From: Falsiruegeria litorea R37
GTDB lineage: Bacteria; Pseudomonadota; Alphaproteobacteria; Rhodobacterales; Rhodobacteraceae
Assembly: GCF_900172225.1 (NCBI RefSeq)
Contig: NZ_FWFO01000001.1
Location: forward strand, 1,054,001-1,118,000
DNA length: 64,000 nt
Direction: 5' to 3'
Part shown: one piece after another, positions 49,614 through 58,297 of the stretch
Layout: each line of letters starts with the position of its first letter
Numbering within the stretch: position 1 is the stretch's first letter
Made by a program: the position numbers and the translations under genes
Notes under the pieces: model-generated
Database searches by the model: none
What the model saw: only the letters and a program-made list of their open reading frames with translations
What the model was told of the DNA's origin: nothing

Positions 49614-50384
49614 ATGCGTAGATTTCTTTTGTTGCTTTTCATGTGGCCCACAAGTGCGGTTGCCGATTGCGTCGTTCTTTTGCACGGGTTGGCCCGGACC
49701 GAGGCATCGCTGAGCGTAATGGAAGAGGTTCTGGACCTCTATGAGTACGACACTGTTCGCCCTGGATATCCCTCGACCGATTTGCCGATACCAGAGCTGG
49801 CGGCGCAGACCATTCCCGCCGCAGTTGAAGCTTGCGGGGATCAGAGGGTTCATTTCGTCACCCACTCTATGGGCGGTATTCTGGTTCGGTACTGGTTCCA
49901 GGACCACAAGCCCCGGAACTTGGGCCGCGTCGTCATGCTCGGCCCGCCCAATCAGGGCAGTGAGCTGGTGGATGAGCTGGGCGCCTATGAGGTGTTTGGC
50001 ATGTTGAACGGGCCTGCTGGGTTGGCGCTTGGCACAGGTGACGAGAGCGTCCCGCGCAAATTGGGGCCAGTGGATTTTCCGCTTGGTGTGGTTGCTGGAA
50101 CGAATTCCCTGAACCCGCTCTTTTCGTCGATCATTCCCGGCCCTGATGACGGCAAGGTGTCCGTTTTCTCGACACATGTGACGGGAATGTCGGATCACAT
50201 CGAATTGCCGGTAACCCATACATTCATGATGAACAACCCGCTGGTGATCGCGCAGACAATCCATTTCTTGCGGTTCGGGCGGTTTGACCCAGAGCTCACC
50301 TGGATCGATTCCGTGCTTGGCCCGATCGAACAGGTATGCGAAGGGCTGGGATGTGAAATTCCTGACTCCCTGAGCACCAAATGA
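49614..50384 (+). CDS. Exported alpha/beta hydrolase, lipase-like
   Basis: A 256-residue protein with a short signal peptide (residues 1-17). [15 protein letters not shown] forms the oxyanion hole, [14 protein letters not shown] carries the nucleophile Ser (near residue 87), and the catalytic His is probably in LPVTHTFMM near residue 200. The layout fits PGAP1/lipase-type hydrolases of unknown substrate. Its stop overlaps the PhnM-like start by ATGA. Confidence 0.87.
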   Translation: MRRFLLLLFMWPTSAVADCVVLLHGLARTEASLSVMEEVLDLYEYDTVRPGYPSTDLPIPELAAQTIPAAVEACGDQRVHFVTHSMGGILVRYWFQDHKPRNLGRVVMLGPPNQGSELVDELGAYEVFGMLNGPAGLALGTGDESVPRKLGPVDFPLGVVAGTNSLNPLFSSIIPGPDDGKVSVFSTHVTGMSDHIELPVTHTFMMNNPLVIAQTIHFLRFGRFDPELTWIDSVLGPIEQVCEGLGCEIPDSLSTK

Positions 50385-51532
50385 CCCCATTAGACCTGAC
50401 TTTGACCGGCGCCCGTGTCCTGTTGCCTGACACGGGTTTGTGCGATGCGCCACTGAACATTGGGGGGGGTGTCATTCAGGCGGGAGAGCAGGGGCGTCAG
50501 GTCGATCTGTCGGGTTATCTGGTGCTTCCTGGAATTGTAGATCTGCACGGTGACGGTTTCGAACGCCACTTGGCGCCGCGCCGCGGGGCGATGAAGCAGA
50601 TGGACGAAGGGGTGATCTCGGCTGAGGCCGAATTTGCGGCCAACGGGATCACCACGGCGGTGATGGCGCAGTTCTTCAGCTGGGAGGGGGGGCTGCGTGC
50701 ACCGGAATATGCCGGGCAGGTGTTTGCCGCAATGAAGGCGGCGAAGGACCGTGTTGTGACCGACTTGATTCCGCAACTGCGGTTCGAGACGCATATGCTG
50801 GACGACTACGAAGGGTTGGCGGATCGGGTTAGTGATTGGGACGTGCCTTATGTGGTTTTCAACGACCATCTGCCGCATGAGCGGCTGGCTGCTGGAAAGA
50901 AGCCTCCACGCCTGACCGGGCAAGCGCTCAAGGCCGGGCGGAACCCCGAGGTTCATTGGCAGATGCTCAAGGACATGCATGCGCGTGCAGGCGAAGTGCC
51001 TACGGCGGTGAGCAAACTGGCAGAGGATCTGGGTGAGAGAGGCGTGCGGTTGGGTAGCCATGACGATCACACGGCTCATGATCGTGAGACATGGAAAGCA
51101 CGTGGCGTGTCGATATGTGAGTTCCCGGAAACGGCTGAGGCAGCCGAGGCAGCCCGGGCGGCGGGTGATCCGGTCATTCTGGGGTCGCCCAACGTGGTGC
51201 GGGGCGGGTCGCATAAAGGCAATGCTTCGGCCCTGGATCTGATCACCATGGGGCTTTGTGATGCCTTGGCGTCGGACTACCATTATCCCAGCCCGCGTCG
51301 GGCGGCGGTGATGTTGGCGAAATCGGGCGTGTTGGATTTTGCCGGAGCCTGGGAGCTGGTGTCCTCGGGACCAGCGCGGGTATTGGGGTTGTCGGACCGA
51401 GGACAACTGAGCCCGGGTCTGCGCGCGGATCTGGTGGTGTTGGAAGCAGGCACCCATCGCGTGGCCGCCACCTGCTCTGGTGGGGTTGTGAGTTACATGA
51501 GCGGGGACATTGCCGCGCGGTTTGTGAGCTAG
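50381..51532 (+). CDS. phnM: PhnM-like alpha-D-ribose 1-methylphosphonate 5-triphosphate diphosphatase
   Basis: A 383-residue amidohydrolase-fold enzyme of the PhnM family. [20 protein letters not shown] near residue 47 is the PhnM form of the metal motif. Further landmarks are [32 protein letters not shown] and [17 protein letters not shown]. In the C-P lyase pathway PhnM removes pyrophosphate from the ribosyl intermediate. No other phn gene is present here; it is instead coupled to a lipase-like gene. It may therefore be a paralogue with a different substrate. Confidence 0.85.
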   Translation: MTPLDLTLTGARVLLPDTGLCDAPLNIGGGVIQAGEQGRQVDLSGYLVLPGIVDLHGDGFERHLAPRRGAMKQMDEGVISAEAEFAANGITTAVMAQFFSWEGGLRAPEYAGQVFAAMKAAKDRVVTDLIPQLRFETHMLDDYEGLADRVSDWDVPYVVFNDHLPHERLAAGKKPPRLTGQALKAGRNPEVHWQMLKDMHARAGEVPTAVSKLAEDLGERGVRLGSHDDHTAHDRETWKARGVSICEFPETAEAAEAARAAGDPVILGSPNVVRGGSHKGNASALDLITMGLCDALASDYHYPSPRRAAVMLAKSGVLDFAGAWELVSSGPARVLGLSDRGQLSPGLRADLVVLEAGTHRVAATCSGGVVSYMSGDIAARFVS

Positions 51533-51534
51533 CA

Positions 51535-51575
51535 GCGCGCTCCCTCAGGCCCCGTTGGGGCCATCAGCTGCGCGC
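51535..51575. repeat. GC-rich hairpin between phnM-like gene and purK
   Basis: An outer GCGCGC/GCGCGC pair (51535-51540, 51570-51575) encloses a perfect GGCCCC-GTT-GGGGCC hairpin (51548-51562). A second stem made from GAAAAATC and GATTTTC follows at 51578-51595. The two genes converge here, so it may stop transcription from both sides, although no T run is present. It could also be a repeat family member. Confidence 0.55.
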
Positions 51576-51610
51576 CCGAAAAATCGGGGATTTTCCGGCA
51601 CCGCGCCGTT

Positions 51611-52684
51611 TCAGTCGTTGCGCTGGACCCGGTTGACGTGGCCCATTTTGCGGCCCGCCTTGGTTTCGGCCTTGCCGTAGAGGTGGATTGCGGTGTCGCG
51701 CTCTTTCGCCAGCTCGGGGACGCGGTCCACGTCGTGGCCGATCAAGTTTTCCATCACCACATCCGAATGGCGCTGACCATCACCCAAGGCCCAACCTGCC
51801 ACCGCGCGAATGTGCTGTTCGAACTGATCCACCGCGCAGCCGTTCTGCGTCCAGTGGCCGGAGTTGTGCACGCGCGGCGCGATCTCGTTCACGATCAACC
51901 CTTGGGGCGTCACGAACAGTTCGACCCCCATCACGCCGACATAATCCAGCGCGTTGAGGATGTTGGCCGCCAGCAGGACGGCGTCCATCCGCTGCGCTGC
52001 GCTCAGCCGGGCAGGCACGGTGGTGGTGTGCAGGATGCCATCGCGATGAATGTTTTCGCCGGGATCAAAGCAGGCAACTTCTCCGGTGGTTCCACGGGCG
52101 GCGATGACTGAAACCTCGTGGCTGAAATCGACAAAGCCTTCGAGGATTGCGGGCGCGCCTGCCATATCCGCAAGCGCGGTTTCGGCGTCATCCGCCGATT
52201 TCAGGCGTGACTGGCCCTTGCCGTCATACCCGAAGCGGCGGGTTTTCAGGATCGCGGGCGCGCCAATCTCGGCGATCGCAGCGTTCAGGCTGCCGAGGTC
52301 TGTGATGTCCGCGAAGGGCGCCGTCTTGAGACCAAGCCCTTGAAGAAACGCCTTCTCGGTCAACCGGTCCTGACTTACACGCAGGGCTTCGCGGCCGGGC
52401 CGGATGGGTTTGTGCGCCTCGAGCAGGTCCAAAGCTTCGGTCGGGATATTCTCGAACTCATAGGTGATGACATCGACAGCTTGGGCAAAGCGCTGGAGCG
52501 CCTGGGCATCGTCGTAGGCTGCGGTGGTCACCTGATCGGCCACGTGGCCTGCGGGCGGGTTGGCGCCGGGCTCGAACACGTGGGTCTTGAACCCCAGGCG
52601 AGAGGCCGCGACCGAGAGCATGCGGCCCAGCTGGCCGCCGCCGAGAATGCCGATTGTTGCACCGGTGGTTAGGGCTTCAGTCAT
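51611..52684 (-). CDS. purK: N5-carboxyaminoimidazole ribonucleotide synthase
   Basis: A 357-residue ATP-grasp enzyme that carboxylates AIR with bicarbonate and ATP in purine synthesis. [20 protein letters not shown] opens the protein. [33 protein letters not shown] and [16 protein letters not shown] are diagnostic. The start at 52684 lies 8 bases inside the end of purE. The longer frame would run deeper into purE. Confidence 0.96.
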   Translation of the reverse strand: MTEALTTGATIGILGGGQLGRMLSVAASRLGFKTHVFEPGANPPAGHVADQVTTAAYDDAQALQRFAQAVDVITYEFENIPTEALDLLEAHKPIRPGREALRVSQDRLTEKAFLQGLGLKTAPFADITDLGSLNAAIAEIGAPAILKTRRFGYDGKGQSRLKSADDAETALADMAGAPAILEGFVDFSHEVSVIAARGTTGEVACFDPGENIHRDGILHTTTVPARLSAAQRMDAVLLAANILNALDYVGVMGVELFVTPQGLIVNEIAPRVHNSGHWTQNGCAVDQFEQHIRAVAGWALGDGQRHSDVVMENLIGHDVDRVPELAKERDTAIHLYGKAETKAGRKMGHVNRVQRND

Positions 52685-53165
52685 CGCTGGGCACCTCGGG
52701 GATCGAGGCTGACAGGTCGTCGCGCCATTTATCAAGCCGCGCTGCCAAATCGGGATCGCTGATCGCCAGAATGCCAGCCGCCATCAGACCACCGTTTGCC
52801 GCACCTGCAGCGCCAATGGCCATGGTGGCGACCGGGAAGCCCTTGGGCATCTGCACGATGGAATAGAGCGAGTCGATCCCCGACAACGCGCGGGTCTGAA
52901 CCGGGATGCCAATCACCGGCACGCGGGTTTTTGACGCCATCATGCCAGGCAGATGCGCGGCCCCGCCGGCCCCTGCGATGATCACATGCAGGCCACGGTC
53001 CACGGCGGTCTTGCCATAGTCCCACAAACGGTCCGGTGTTCTGTGTGCCGAGACGATCCGGGTTTCATAGGCAACGCCCAATTCGTCCAGAATATCTGCT
53101 GCCCCTTTCATCGTGGGCCAGTCCGATTGGCTGCCCATGATGATCCCTACTTTGATCTCGCTCAT
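52677..53165 (-). CDS. purE: N5-carboxyaminoimidazole ribonucleotide mutase
   Basis: A 162-residue class I PurE that converts N5-CAIR to [22 protein letters not shown] at the N terminus, [16 protein letters not shown] with the catalytic His, and [15 protein letters not shown] are all intact. It overlaps purK by 8 bases. The start at 53165 gives [12 protein letters not shown]. Confidence 0.97.
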   Translation of the reverse strand: MSEIKVGIIMGSQSDWPTMKGAADILDELGVAYETRIVSAHRTPDRLWDYGKTAVDRGLHVIIAGAGGAAHLPGMMASKTRVPVIGIPVQTRALSGIDSLYSIVQMPKGFPVATMAIGAAGAANGGLMAAGILAISDPDLAARLDKWRDDLSASIPEVPSDD

Positions 53166-53275
53166 CCGATCCGCCCCTGCTTGCGAAAGAGCGCGCACTA
53201 TAGCCAAATCACCTTGTTAAGCAATGTGGCTGAGACCGGTTTGTCAGAGGTGTTTCGTCGCGGCACTGACCAGCT

Positions 53276-53500
53276 TCAGGCGATGATATCCGGGGTCAGG
53301 CGGTCCTCGATCAGAGCGATCATGTCCTTGACCCGAAGCTTCTGCTTTTTCAGGCGTTTGATGGTGAACTGATCGCCGGTTCCGCGATCAACCAGAGCCA
53401 TGATGGCCTCGTCCAGATCCCGATGTTGCCGCTTGAAGACTTCCAACTCCACCCGCAGGACGTCGTCGGTTTTCATCGATAGATCTGTGGGAGCGTTCAT
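53276..53500 (-). CDS. YdcH/DUF465 family small protein
   Basis: A 74-residue helical protein. DDVLRVELEVFKRQHRDLDE, then IMALVDRG and FTIKRLKKQKLRVKDMIALI form the two-helix hairpin of DUF465. Function is unknown. It is divergent from hsp20. The Met at 53500 is used; the frame extends to 53548. Confidence 0.85.
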   Translation of the reverse strand: MNAPTDLSMKTDDVLRVELEVFKRQHRDLDEAIMALVDRGTGDQFTIKRLKKQKLRVKDMIALIEDRLTPDIIA

Positions 53501-53565
53501 ATGCGACTCGGGTCTTTGTGGTCTTGCTGGGACAGGATACGCGTTCACGATGTTTTCGCCTAGAC

Positions 53566-53595
53566 CTTGTTAAGGGGGGAATTTCTTCCCATATT
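53566..53595 (+). promoter_or_regulatory. Putative heat-shock (RpoH) promoter of hsp20
   Basis: CTTGTTA (53566-53572) and CCCATATT (53588-53595) are separated by 15 bases. They resemble the sigma-32 pattern CTTGAAA ... CCCCATNT. The site lies about 68 bases before the hsp20 start. Confidence 0.5.
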
Positions 53596-53662
53596 CCACA
53601 GGTGCGGTTGCCGAATCCGGGACCGCGCGCACCGTCGCTTTGACAATAAAGGACGACAAGAC

Positions 53663-54076
53663 GTGTCAAAACTTACTCTTGGCTCATACCCGCACATGCT
53701 GGGGTTCGAGCAGTTGGAACGCCTTCTGGAACGCTCGGCCAAATCGGGCAATGAAGGGTATCCCCCGTATAACATCGAACAGACCTCGGATTTTTCCTAT
53801 CGCATCACGCTGGCGGTGGCCGGTTTTGCCGAAGAGGATCTGTCGATCACCATCGAGGACCGCCAACTGGTGATCCGGGGCCGTCAAAGCGACGACAGCG
53901 AAGGGCGGGTGTTCCTGCACCGGGGCATTGCCGCGCGCCAGTTTCAGCGCATGTTTGTACTGGCGGACGGAGTCGAAGTCGGCGAGGCGGTGATGGAAAA
54001 CGGATTGCTCCATGTGGACCTGACGCGCGCGCGTCCGGAAACCGTGGTTCAAAAGATCAACATCAAGAAAGGGTAA
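53663..54076 (+). CDS. Hsp20 family small heat-shock protein
   Basis: A 137-residue IbpA-like holdase. The alpha-crystallin domain spans about residues 28-125: YPPYNIEQTSDFSYRITLAV, AGFAEEDLSITIEDRQLVIR, FLHRGIAARQFQRMFVLADG and the GLLHVDL strand. It begins with SKLTLGSYPHMLGFEQLERL, typical of the alphaproteobacterial form. The start is GTG at 53663. It is three bases from the DUF1150 gene. Confidence 0.94.
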   Translation: MSKLTLGSYPHMLGFEQLERLLERSAKSGNEGYPPYNIEQTSDFSYRITLAVAGFAEEDLSITIEDRQLVIRGRQSDDSEGRVFLHRGIAARQFQRMFVLADGVEVGEAVMENGLLHVDLTRARPETVVQKINIKKG

Positions 54077-54079
54077 GCG

Positions 54080-54304
54080 ATGGATACGCCATTTGATTTC
54101 AACGAGAACGCCGGTCGTATCGTCTATGTCAAAACCGTAGACGTGGCCGACCTGCCTGATCAGATCCGGGCCGAGGCCGGGGATCACGAACAGCTTTACG
54201 CCGTGCACGACGAAGAGGGGCAGCAACTGGCCCTGGTCGCCGATCGCAAGCTGGCCTTTGTGTTGGCGCGCCAGCACGATTTTGCGCCGGTGGCCGTGCA
54301 CTAG
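54080..54304 (+). CDS. DUF1150 family small protein
   Basis: A 74-residue protein (VYVKTVDVADLPDQIRAEAG, LYAVHDEEGQQLALVADRKL, then AFVLARQHDFAPVAVH) of the alphaproteobacterial DUF1150 family, whose genes commonly follow hsp20. Function is unknown. The fixed partnership suggests a role in the small heat-shock response (inference). A terminator follows. Confidence 0.9.
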   Translation: MDTPFDFNENAGRIVYVKTVDVADLPDQIRAEAGDHEQLYAVHDEEGQQLALVADRKLAFVLARQHDFAPVAVH

Positions 54305-54332
54305 CTTTGCCCACAGGGTGATGCATGAAAGC

Positions 54333-54361
54333 AAGGCGCAGCATGTTGTTGCGCCTTTTTT
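54333..54361 (+). terminator. Intrinsic terminator of hsp20-DUF1150
   Basis: AAGGCGCA/TGCGCCTT form an 8-bp stem with a 9-base loop and a run of six T. Confidence 0.9.
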
Positions 54362-54449
54362 GTTGTCCGTCTGCCGGTGCTTTTTGTGGTGACACTCTGG
54401 GTGCGAGGCAGTACCCCTTGGTTCTGATCGCGCCAACAGGAGGTTGATG

Positions 54450-55328
54450 ATGAGCTGGTATGAGTTTGACTGGGTAGATGCCTTCACCGATCAGGCGTTT
54501 GGCGGCAATGGCTGCGCAGTGGTGCATAATGGCGCACATCTAAGCGAAGAATGCGCGACGGCTTATGTGCGCGAGACGTCACTGGTGGAATGCACCTTTA
54601 CCGGCCCATCTGATGTGGCCGACGTCAAGGTGCGCTATTTCCTGGCCAGTCGAGAGATCCCCTTTGCTGGTCATCCGACGATTGCAACCGTGGCTGCCAT
54701 GCGATCCCGTGGCCTGATTGAGGGAGAGGAACTGGTTCTGGAAACCGGGGCCGGTCTGGTGCCGATCCGCCTGAACGGTGACGAAATCGAAATGACCCAA
54801 GTGGCACCGCAGTTTGGGGACACGATACCGGTTGAATTGGTCGCGCGGACCATCTCATTGTCGTCTGACGCGATTGTTGCCCCGCCGCAGATGGTGTCGA
54901 CCGGTTTGCCATTTTGTATCACAGTCCTGCGAGACCAAGAGGCGTTGCGGCAGGCAAAGCTTGACGTGGATGCGATGCGCGACATGGCGGCCAGCCAGGG
55001 ATACGCGGGCACCGATATGCTGGAGCCCTTTTTGGTCACGCTGCAAGGCGCGTCCGAGGCGGGGGATACGTTCTCTCGTTTGCTGATGGCACCGCCCAGC
55101 CCACCCGAAGACCCGTTCACCGGTTCGGCGACTGGGGCCATGGCAGCCTATCTGTGGCGCCACGGATTGATGGATAAAGCGGTGTTCACGGCCGAACAGG
55201 GCCACGGTATGGGGCGGCCGGGGCAGGCCACCGTGACGCGCGTGGGAACGCCGCAGGATATCACTGGGGTCAAGGTCGCGGGTCAGGGATTTGTCCTGAT
55301 GCGCGGGCAAGTGGATTTGCCGGAATGA
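54450..55328 (+). CDS. PhzF family isomerase/epimerase-like protein
   Basis: A 292-residue protein of the PhzF/diaminopimelate epimerase fold. VDAFTDQAFGGNGCAVVHNG opens the first domain, EIPFAGHPTIATVAAMRS is the conserved PhzF loop, and PPSPPEDPFTGSATGAMAAYLW marks the second domain. There are no phenazine genes around it, so the substrate is unknown. Start choice: AGGAGG at 54438-54443 is six bases from the ATG at 54450, better spaced than the ATG at 54447. It is coupled to the GT10 gene by ATGA. Confidence 0.9.
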   Translation: MSWYEFDWVDAFTDQAFGGNGCAVVHNGAHLSEECATAYVRETSLVECTFTGPSDVADVKVRYFLASREIPFAGHPTIATVAAMRSRGLIEGEELVLETGAGLVPIRLNGDEIEMTQVAPQFGDTIPVELVARTISLSSDAIVAPPQMVSTGLPFCITVLRDQEALRQAKLDVDAMRDMAASQGYAGTDMLEPFLVTLQGASEAGDTFSRLLMAPPSPPEDPFTGSATGAMAAYLWRHGLMDKAVFTAEQGHGMGRPGQATVTRVGTPQDITGVKVAGQGFVLMRGQVDLPE

Positions 55329-56194
55329 GTGACGTTGCCATCGCAATCCTGCCCTATGGCATGGCGCTTGGTCCCAAGTTATCGGGCGTTTCGGTTGACG
55401 CATTGCTCTGGCCACTTGGCTGTCCGGATCGTCTGACTGGCAAGAATGTGGGGGATCTGCTGCCCACGGATCACCTGATTGTCTATCCAAAGACCTCAAC
55501 GCACTTTCGCATGCGCCGCGGGACGCGGGCCCAGATCTCTCTGGTGATGGGTGAGCCTTCGGTTATTCACGCCAAGCACCTGAAATTGCTACGCTTCACC
55601 TGGCGGCGCTTTTTTCGGGTCTTAACCTTTCATGACAGCTTGTTGGGGCATATCCCCAACGCTCAATTCTTTGCCTTTGGCACCACATGGGTGCCAAACT
55701 GGAAAGACTTGCCGCTGAAAAAGACTGCAATGTGTTCTTTGATTGCGTCGGCGAAACGCGACAGCACCGGGCACAAGCTGCGCCATGGCATCGTCGATTG
55801 GGTTCGACAGACGGATCAAGATGTCGAAATCATGGGTAGGGGCTATACGCCCTTCGAAGAAAAGTCTGATGGTCTGGCGCCATATCGCTATTCGGTCGTA
55901 ATCGAGAATGTGCAGGAGGAGAACTATTTCTCTGAAAAGCTGTTGGATGCGGTGTTTTGCAACACAGTGCCGATCTATTGGGGGTGCCCAAATATCGAGC
56001 GGTTTGTGGACCCGACCGGTATCATACGCTGCAACTCCGAGGCAGAGGTGCGCTCCGCAGTTGCTGCCATGTCGATTGAGGATTTTGAAAGCCGTTTGCC
56101 TGATCTGAAGCGGTTGCAGGGCGAACTTGAACCATTTGCCGATCTGGAACGGCGTGCTGCGCAGTCAATTCGAGACGCGCTACTGCAGCCATAA
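55325..56194 (+). CDS. Glycosyltransferase family 10 (fucosyltransferase-like) protein
   Basis: A 289-residue protein. The C-terminal half carries the GT10 donor-binding motif (YRYSVVIENVQEENYFSEKL, then LDAVFCNTVPIYWGCPNIER). GT10 enzymes transfer fucose or related sugars from GDP-sugars in alpha-1,3/4 linkage. The N-terminal half (LPYGMALGPKLSGVSVDAL) is weakly conserved. There is no sugar-nucleotide or polysaccharide gene nearby; the gene is instead coupled to phzF. Donor and acceptor are unknown. Confidence 0.85.
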   Translation: MSDVAIAILPYGMALGPKLSGVSVDALLWPLGCPDRLTGKNVGDLLPTDHLIVYPKTSTHFRMRRGTRAQISLVMGEPSVIHAKHLKLLRFTWRRFFRVLTFHDSLLGHIPNAQFFAFGTTWVPNWKDLPLKKTAMCSLIASAKRDSTGHKLRHGIVDWVRQTDQDVEIMGRGYTPFEEKSDGLAPYRYSVVIENVQEENYFSEKLLDAVFCNTVPIYWGCPNIERFVDPTGIIRCNSEAEVRSAVAAMSIEDFESRLPDLKRLQGELEPFADLERRAAQSIRDALLQP

Positions 56195-56243
56195 CCTTGC
56201 CTAGGTGTGACCGATGTTATGGTGCGCGCGGGATGCGTCGCCG

Positions 56244-56289
56244 CCAATTTCTTTCAAAGAAATTGGGTCAGAAACTTTGAAAGTTTCTG
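56244..56289. repeat. Two adjacent perfect palindromes
   Basis: The first (56244-56266, 23 bp) has arms CCAATTTCTTT and AAAGAAATTGG around a single C. The second (56269-56289, 21 bp) has arms CAGAAACTTT and AAAGTTTCTG around a single G. They are two bases apart, between the GT10 stop (56194) and the sat-cysC terminator (56348). They could form twin hairpins in RNA, or be a repeat element or protein site. Confidence 0.8.
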
Positions 56290-56347
56290 GCGCCTGTGGT
56301 TAGGTCCCTCCGATATCTGAAACCTCATGCTTTTGGTGCACAGGCAC

Positions 56348-56376
56348 GAAAAAGGCCCGCTCGATGGCGGGCCTTT
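56348..56376 (-). terminator. Intrinsic terminator of sat-cysC
   Basis: AAAGGCCCGC/GCGGGCCTTT form a 10-bp stem with a 6-base loop and a T run on the minus strand. It lies 18 bases after the stop. Confidence 0.93.
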
Positions 56377-56394
56377 CGATGTCATGCAAAGGGG

Positions 56395-58110
56395 TCAGGC
56401 CGAGACCAATCCCATGCTTTCCAGTTTCAACAGAACCTGATGGGCGCAGTTGTCGACCTCGACATTCTCGGTCTCGACGCTCAGTTCAGGGTTCTCCGGA
56501 ACGTCATAGGGGTCGGAAATCCCGGTGAATTCCTTGATTTTTCCTTCACGCGCCAGTTTGTACAGCCCCTTGCGGTCGCGGCGTTCGCATTCTTCGATTG
56601 AGGTTGCGACATGTACTTCGACAAAGGCGCCAAAGGCTTCGATGTCTTCACGCACAGCGCGCCGTGTCGTCGCATAAGGCGCGATCGGAGCACAAATGGC
56701 GATACCACCGTTCTTGGTGATCTCGGACGCCACATAGCCGATGCGGCGGATGTTGAGGTCACGGTGCTCTTTCGAGAACCCCAGTTCCGAAGACAGGTTC
56801 TTACGCACGATATCGCCATCCAGCAGCGTCACAGGACGGCCGCCCATTTCCATCAGCTTGACCATCAAAGCATTGGCGATGGTCGACTTGCCCGAGCCGG
56901 AGAAACCAGTGAAGAAAACAGTGAAACCCTGCTTTGAACGCGGCGGGCGGGTCTTGCGCAGTTCGGTGACCACCTCGGGGAACGAGAACCACTCGGGGAT
57001 CTCCAGGCCCTCTTGCAGGCGGCGCCGCAATTCGGTGCCCGAAATGTTCAGGATGGTGACGTCATCCTTGTCGGCGATTTCGTCGTTGGGTTCGTATTGG
57101 GCACGCTCCTGCACATAGACCATGTGCTTGAAGTCGACCATTTCGATGCCGATCTCGTCTTGATGCTCGCGGAACAAGTCCTGCGCATCGTAAGGACCAT
57201 AGAAATCCTCGCCAGCCGAGTTTTTGCCGGGGCCTGCATGATCGCGCCCCACGATGAAATGGGTGCAGCCGTGGTTGGCGCGGATCAGCCCATGCCAGAC
57301 CGCCTCGCGCGGGCCAGCCATGCGCATCGCCAGGTTCAGCAGGCTCATGCCAGTGGTGGCGGCCGGGTATTTGTCCAACACCGCTTCATAGCAGCGTACG
57401 CGGGTGAAATGGTCCACGTCGCCCGGCTTGGTCATACCCACAACGGGGTGGATCAGCAGGTTGGCTTGCGCTTCTTTTGCAGCGCGGAAGGTCAGTTCCT
57501 GGTGCGCGCGGTGCAGCGGGTTGCGGGTCTGGAACGCCACAACGCGGCGCCAGCCGACCTTGCGGAAGAACGCGCGCAGCTCGTTGGGCGTGTCGCGGCG
57601 GGCGCGAAAATCATAGTGCACAGGCTGCTGGATGCCGGTGATCGGACCGCCCAGATAGATCGGTCCTGCTGTGTTGTGCAGATAATTGACGGCCGGATGG
57701 GCGTCATCATCAGCACCAAACACTTTTTCAGCTTCGCGCGCCTTGTTCGGGGTCCAGCGGTCACTGATCGTCATGGTGCCCAGAATGACACCTTCCTGGT
57801 CGCGTAGGGCGATGTCTTCGCCGACCTCAAGTGAAGCCGCAAAATCTTCGGAAACGTCGAGCGTGATCGGCATCGGCCAGAGCGTTCCGTCGGCCAGACG
57901 CATGTTTTCGACCACGCCGTTGTAATCCTCTTCGCTGAGGAAACCTTTGAGCGGATTGAACCCGCCGTTCATAAGCAGTTCCAGATCACAGATTTGGCGC
58001 GGGGTCAGATCCCAGCTTTTCAGGTCGGCTGCTTCGACCTTGAGTTTCTGTGCGGAATCGTAGGAAACGTAGAGTTCCGGAATGGGTGCCAGGTTGCTGA
58101 GCATCGTCAT
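56395..58110 (-). CDS. cysC: Bifunctional sulfate adenylyltransferase/adenylylsulfate kinase
   Basis: A 571-residue fusion carrying out the first two steps of sulfate activation. Residues 1-170 are the PUA-like ATP-sulfurylase domain. The catalytic domain has QTRNPLHRAH at 194-203 and FIVGRDHAGPGKNSAGEDFY. The APS kinase domain has its P-loop GFSGSGKS at 402-409 and RDLNIRRIGYVASEI. The sulfurylase here is the homomeric type, unlike CysDN. The start at 58110 follows AAAGAGAG; upstream in-frame codons cross the leader hairpin. The gene is often annotated sat/cysC or cysNC in error. Confidence 0.95.
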   Translation of the reverse strand: MTMLSNLAPIPELYVSYDSAQKLKVEAADLKSWDLTPRQICDLELLMNGGFNPLKGFLSEEDYNGVVENMRLADGTLWPMPITLDVSEDFAASLEVGEDIALRDQEGVILGTMTISDRWTPNKAREAEKVFGADDDAHPAVNYLHNTAGPIYLGGPITGIQQPVHYDFRARRDTPNELRAFFRKVGWRRVVAFQTRNPLHRAHQELTFRAAKEAQANLLIHPVVGMTKPGDVDHFTRVRCYEAVLDKYPAATTGMSLLNLAMRMAGPREAVWHGLIRANHGCTHFIVGRDHAGPGKNSAGEDFYGPYDAQDLFREHQDEIGIEMVDFKHMVYVQERAQYEPNDEIADKDDVTILNISGTELRRRLQEGLEIPEWFSFPEVVTELRKTRPPRSKQGFTVFFTGFSGSGKSTIANALMVKLMEMGGRPVTLLDGDIVRKNLSSELGFSKEHRDLNIRRIGYVASEITKNGGIAICAPIAPYATTRRAVREDIEAFGAFVEVHVATSIEECERRDRKGLYKLAREGKIKEFTGISDPYDVPENPELSVETENVEVDNCAHQVLLKLESMGLVSA

Positions 58111-58148
58111 TGAAATTCTCTCTTTGAGTCCTGTTCGTATGTGTGAAT

Positions 58149-58179
58149 GCCTCAAGAACGGGGACTATCCCCGTGAGGC
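58149..58179 (-). promoter_or_regulatory. Leader hairpin upstream of sat-cysC
   Basis: On the minus strand GCCTCA-CGGGG, loop ATAGT, then CCCCG-TTCT-TGAGGC form an 11-pair stem with a 4-base bulge. It ends 38 bases before the start codon. It is not a terminator, as no T run follows. A role in translation control or protein binding is possible. Confidence 0.5.
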
Positions 58180-58297
58180 GGGTAAAGTCCATAAGGTCAA
58201 CACAAACTAAGGACGGTGTGTGATGGAATCGCACATAATGGGAAGTTTTCGGGCTGTAAGCGTTTGAACCCGGATGCCTGTTTGTCAGAACGATGCT

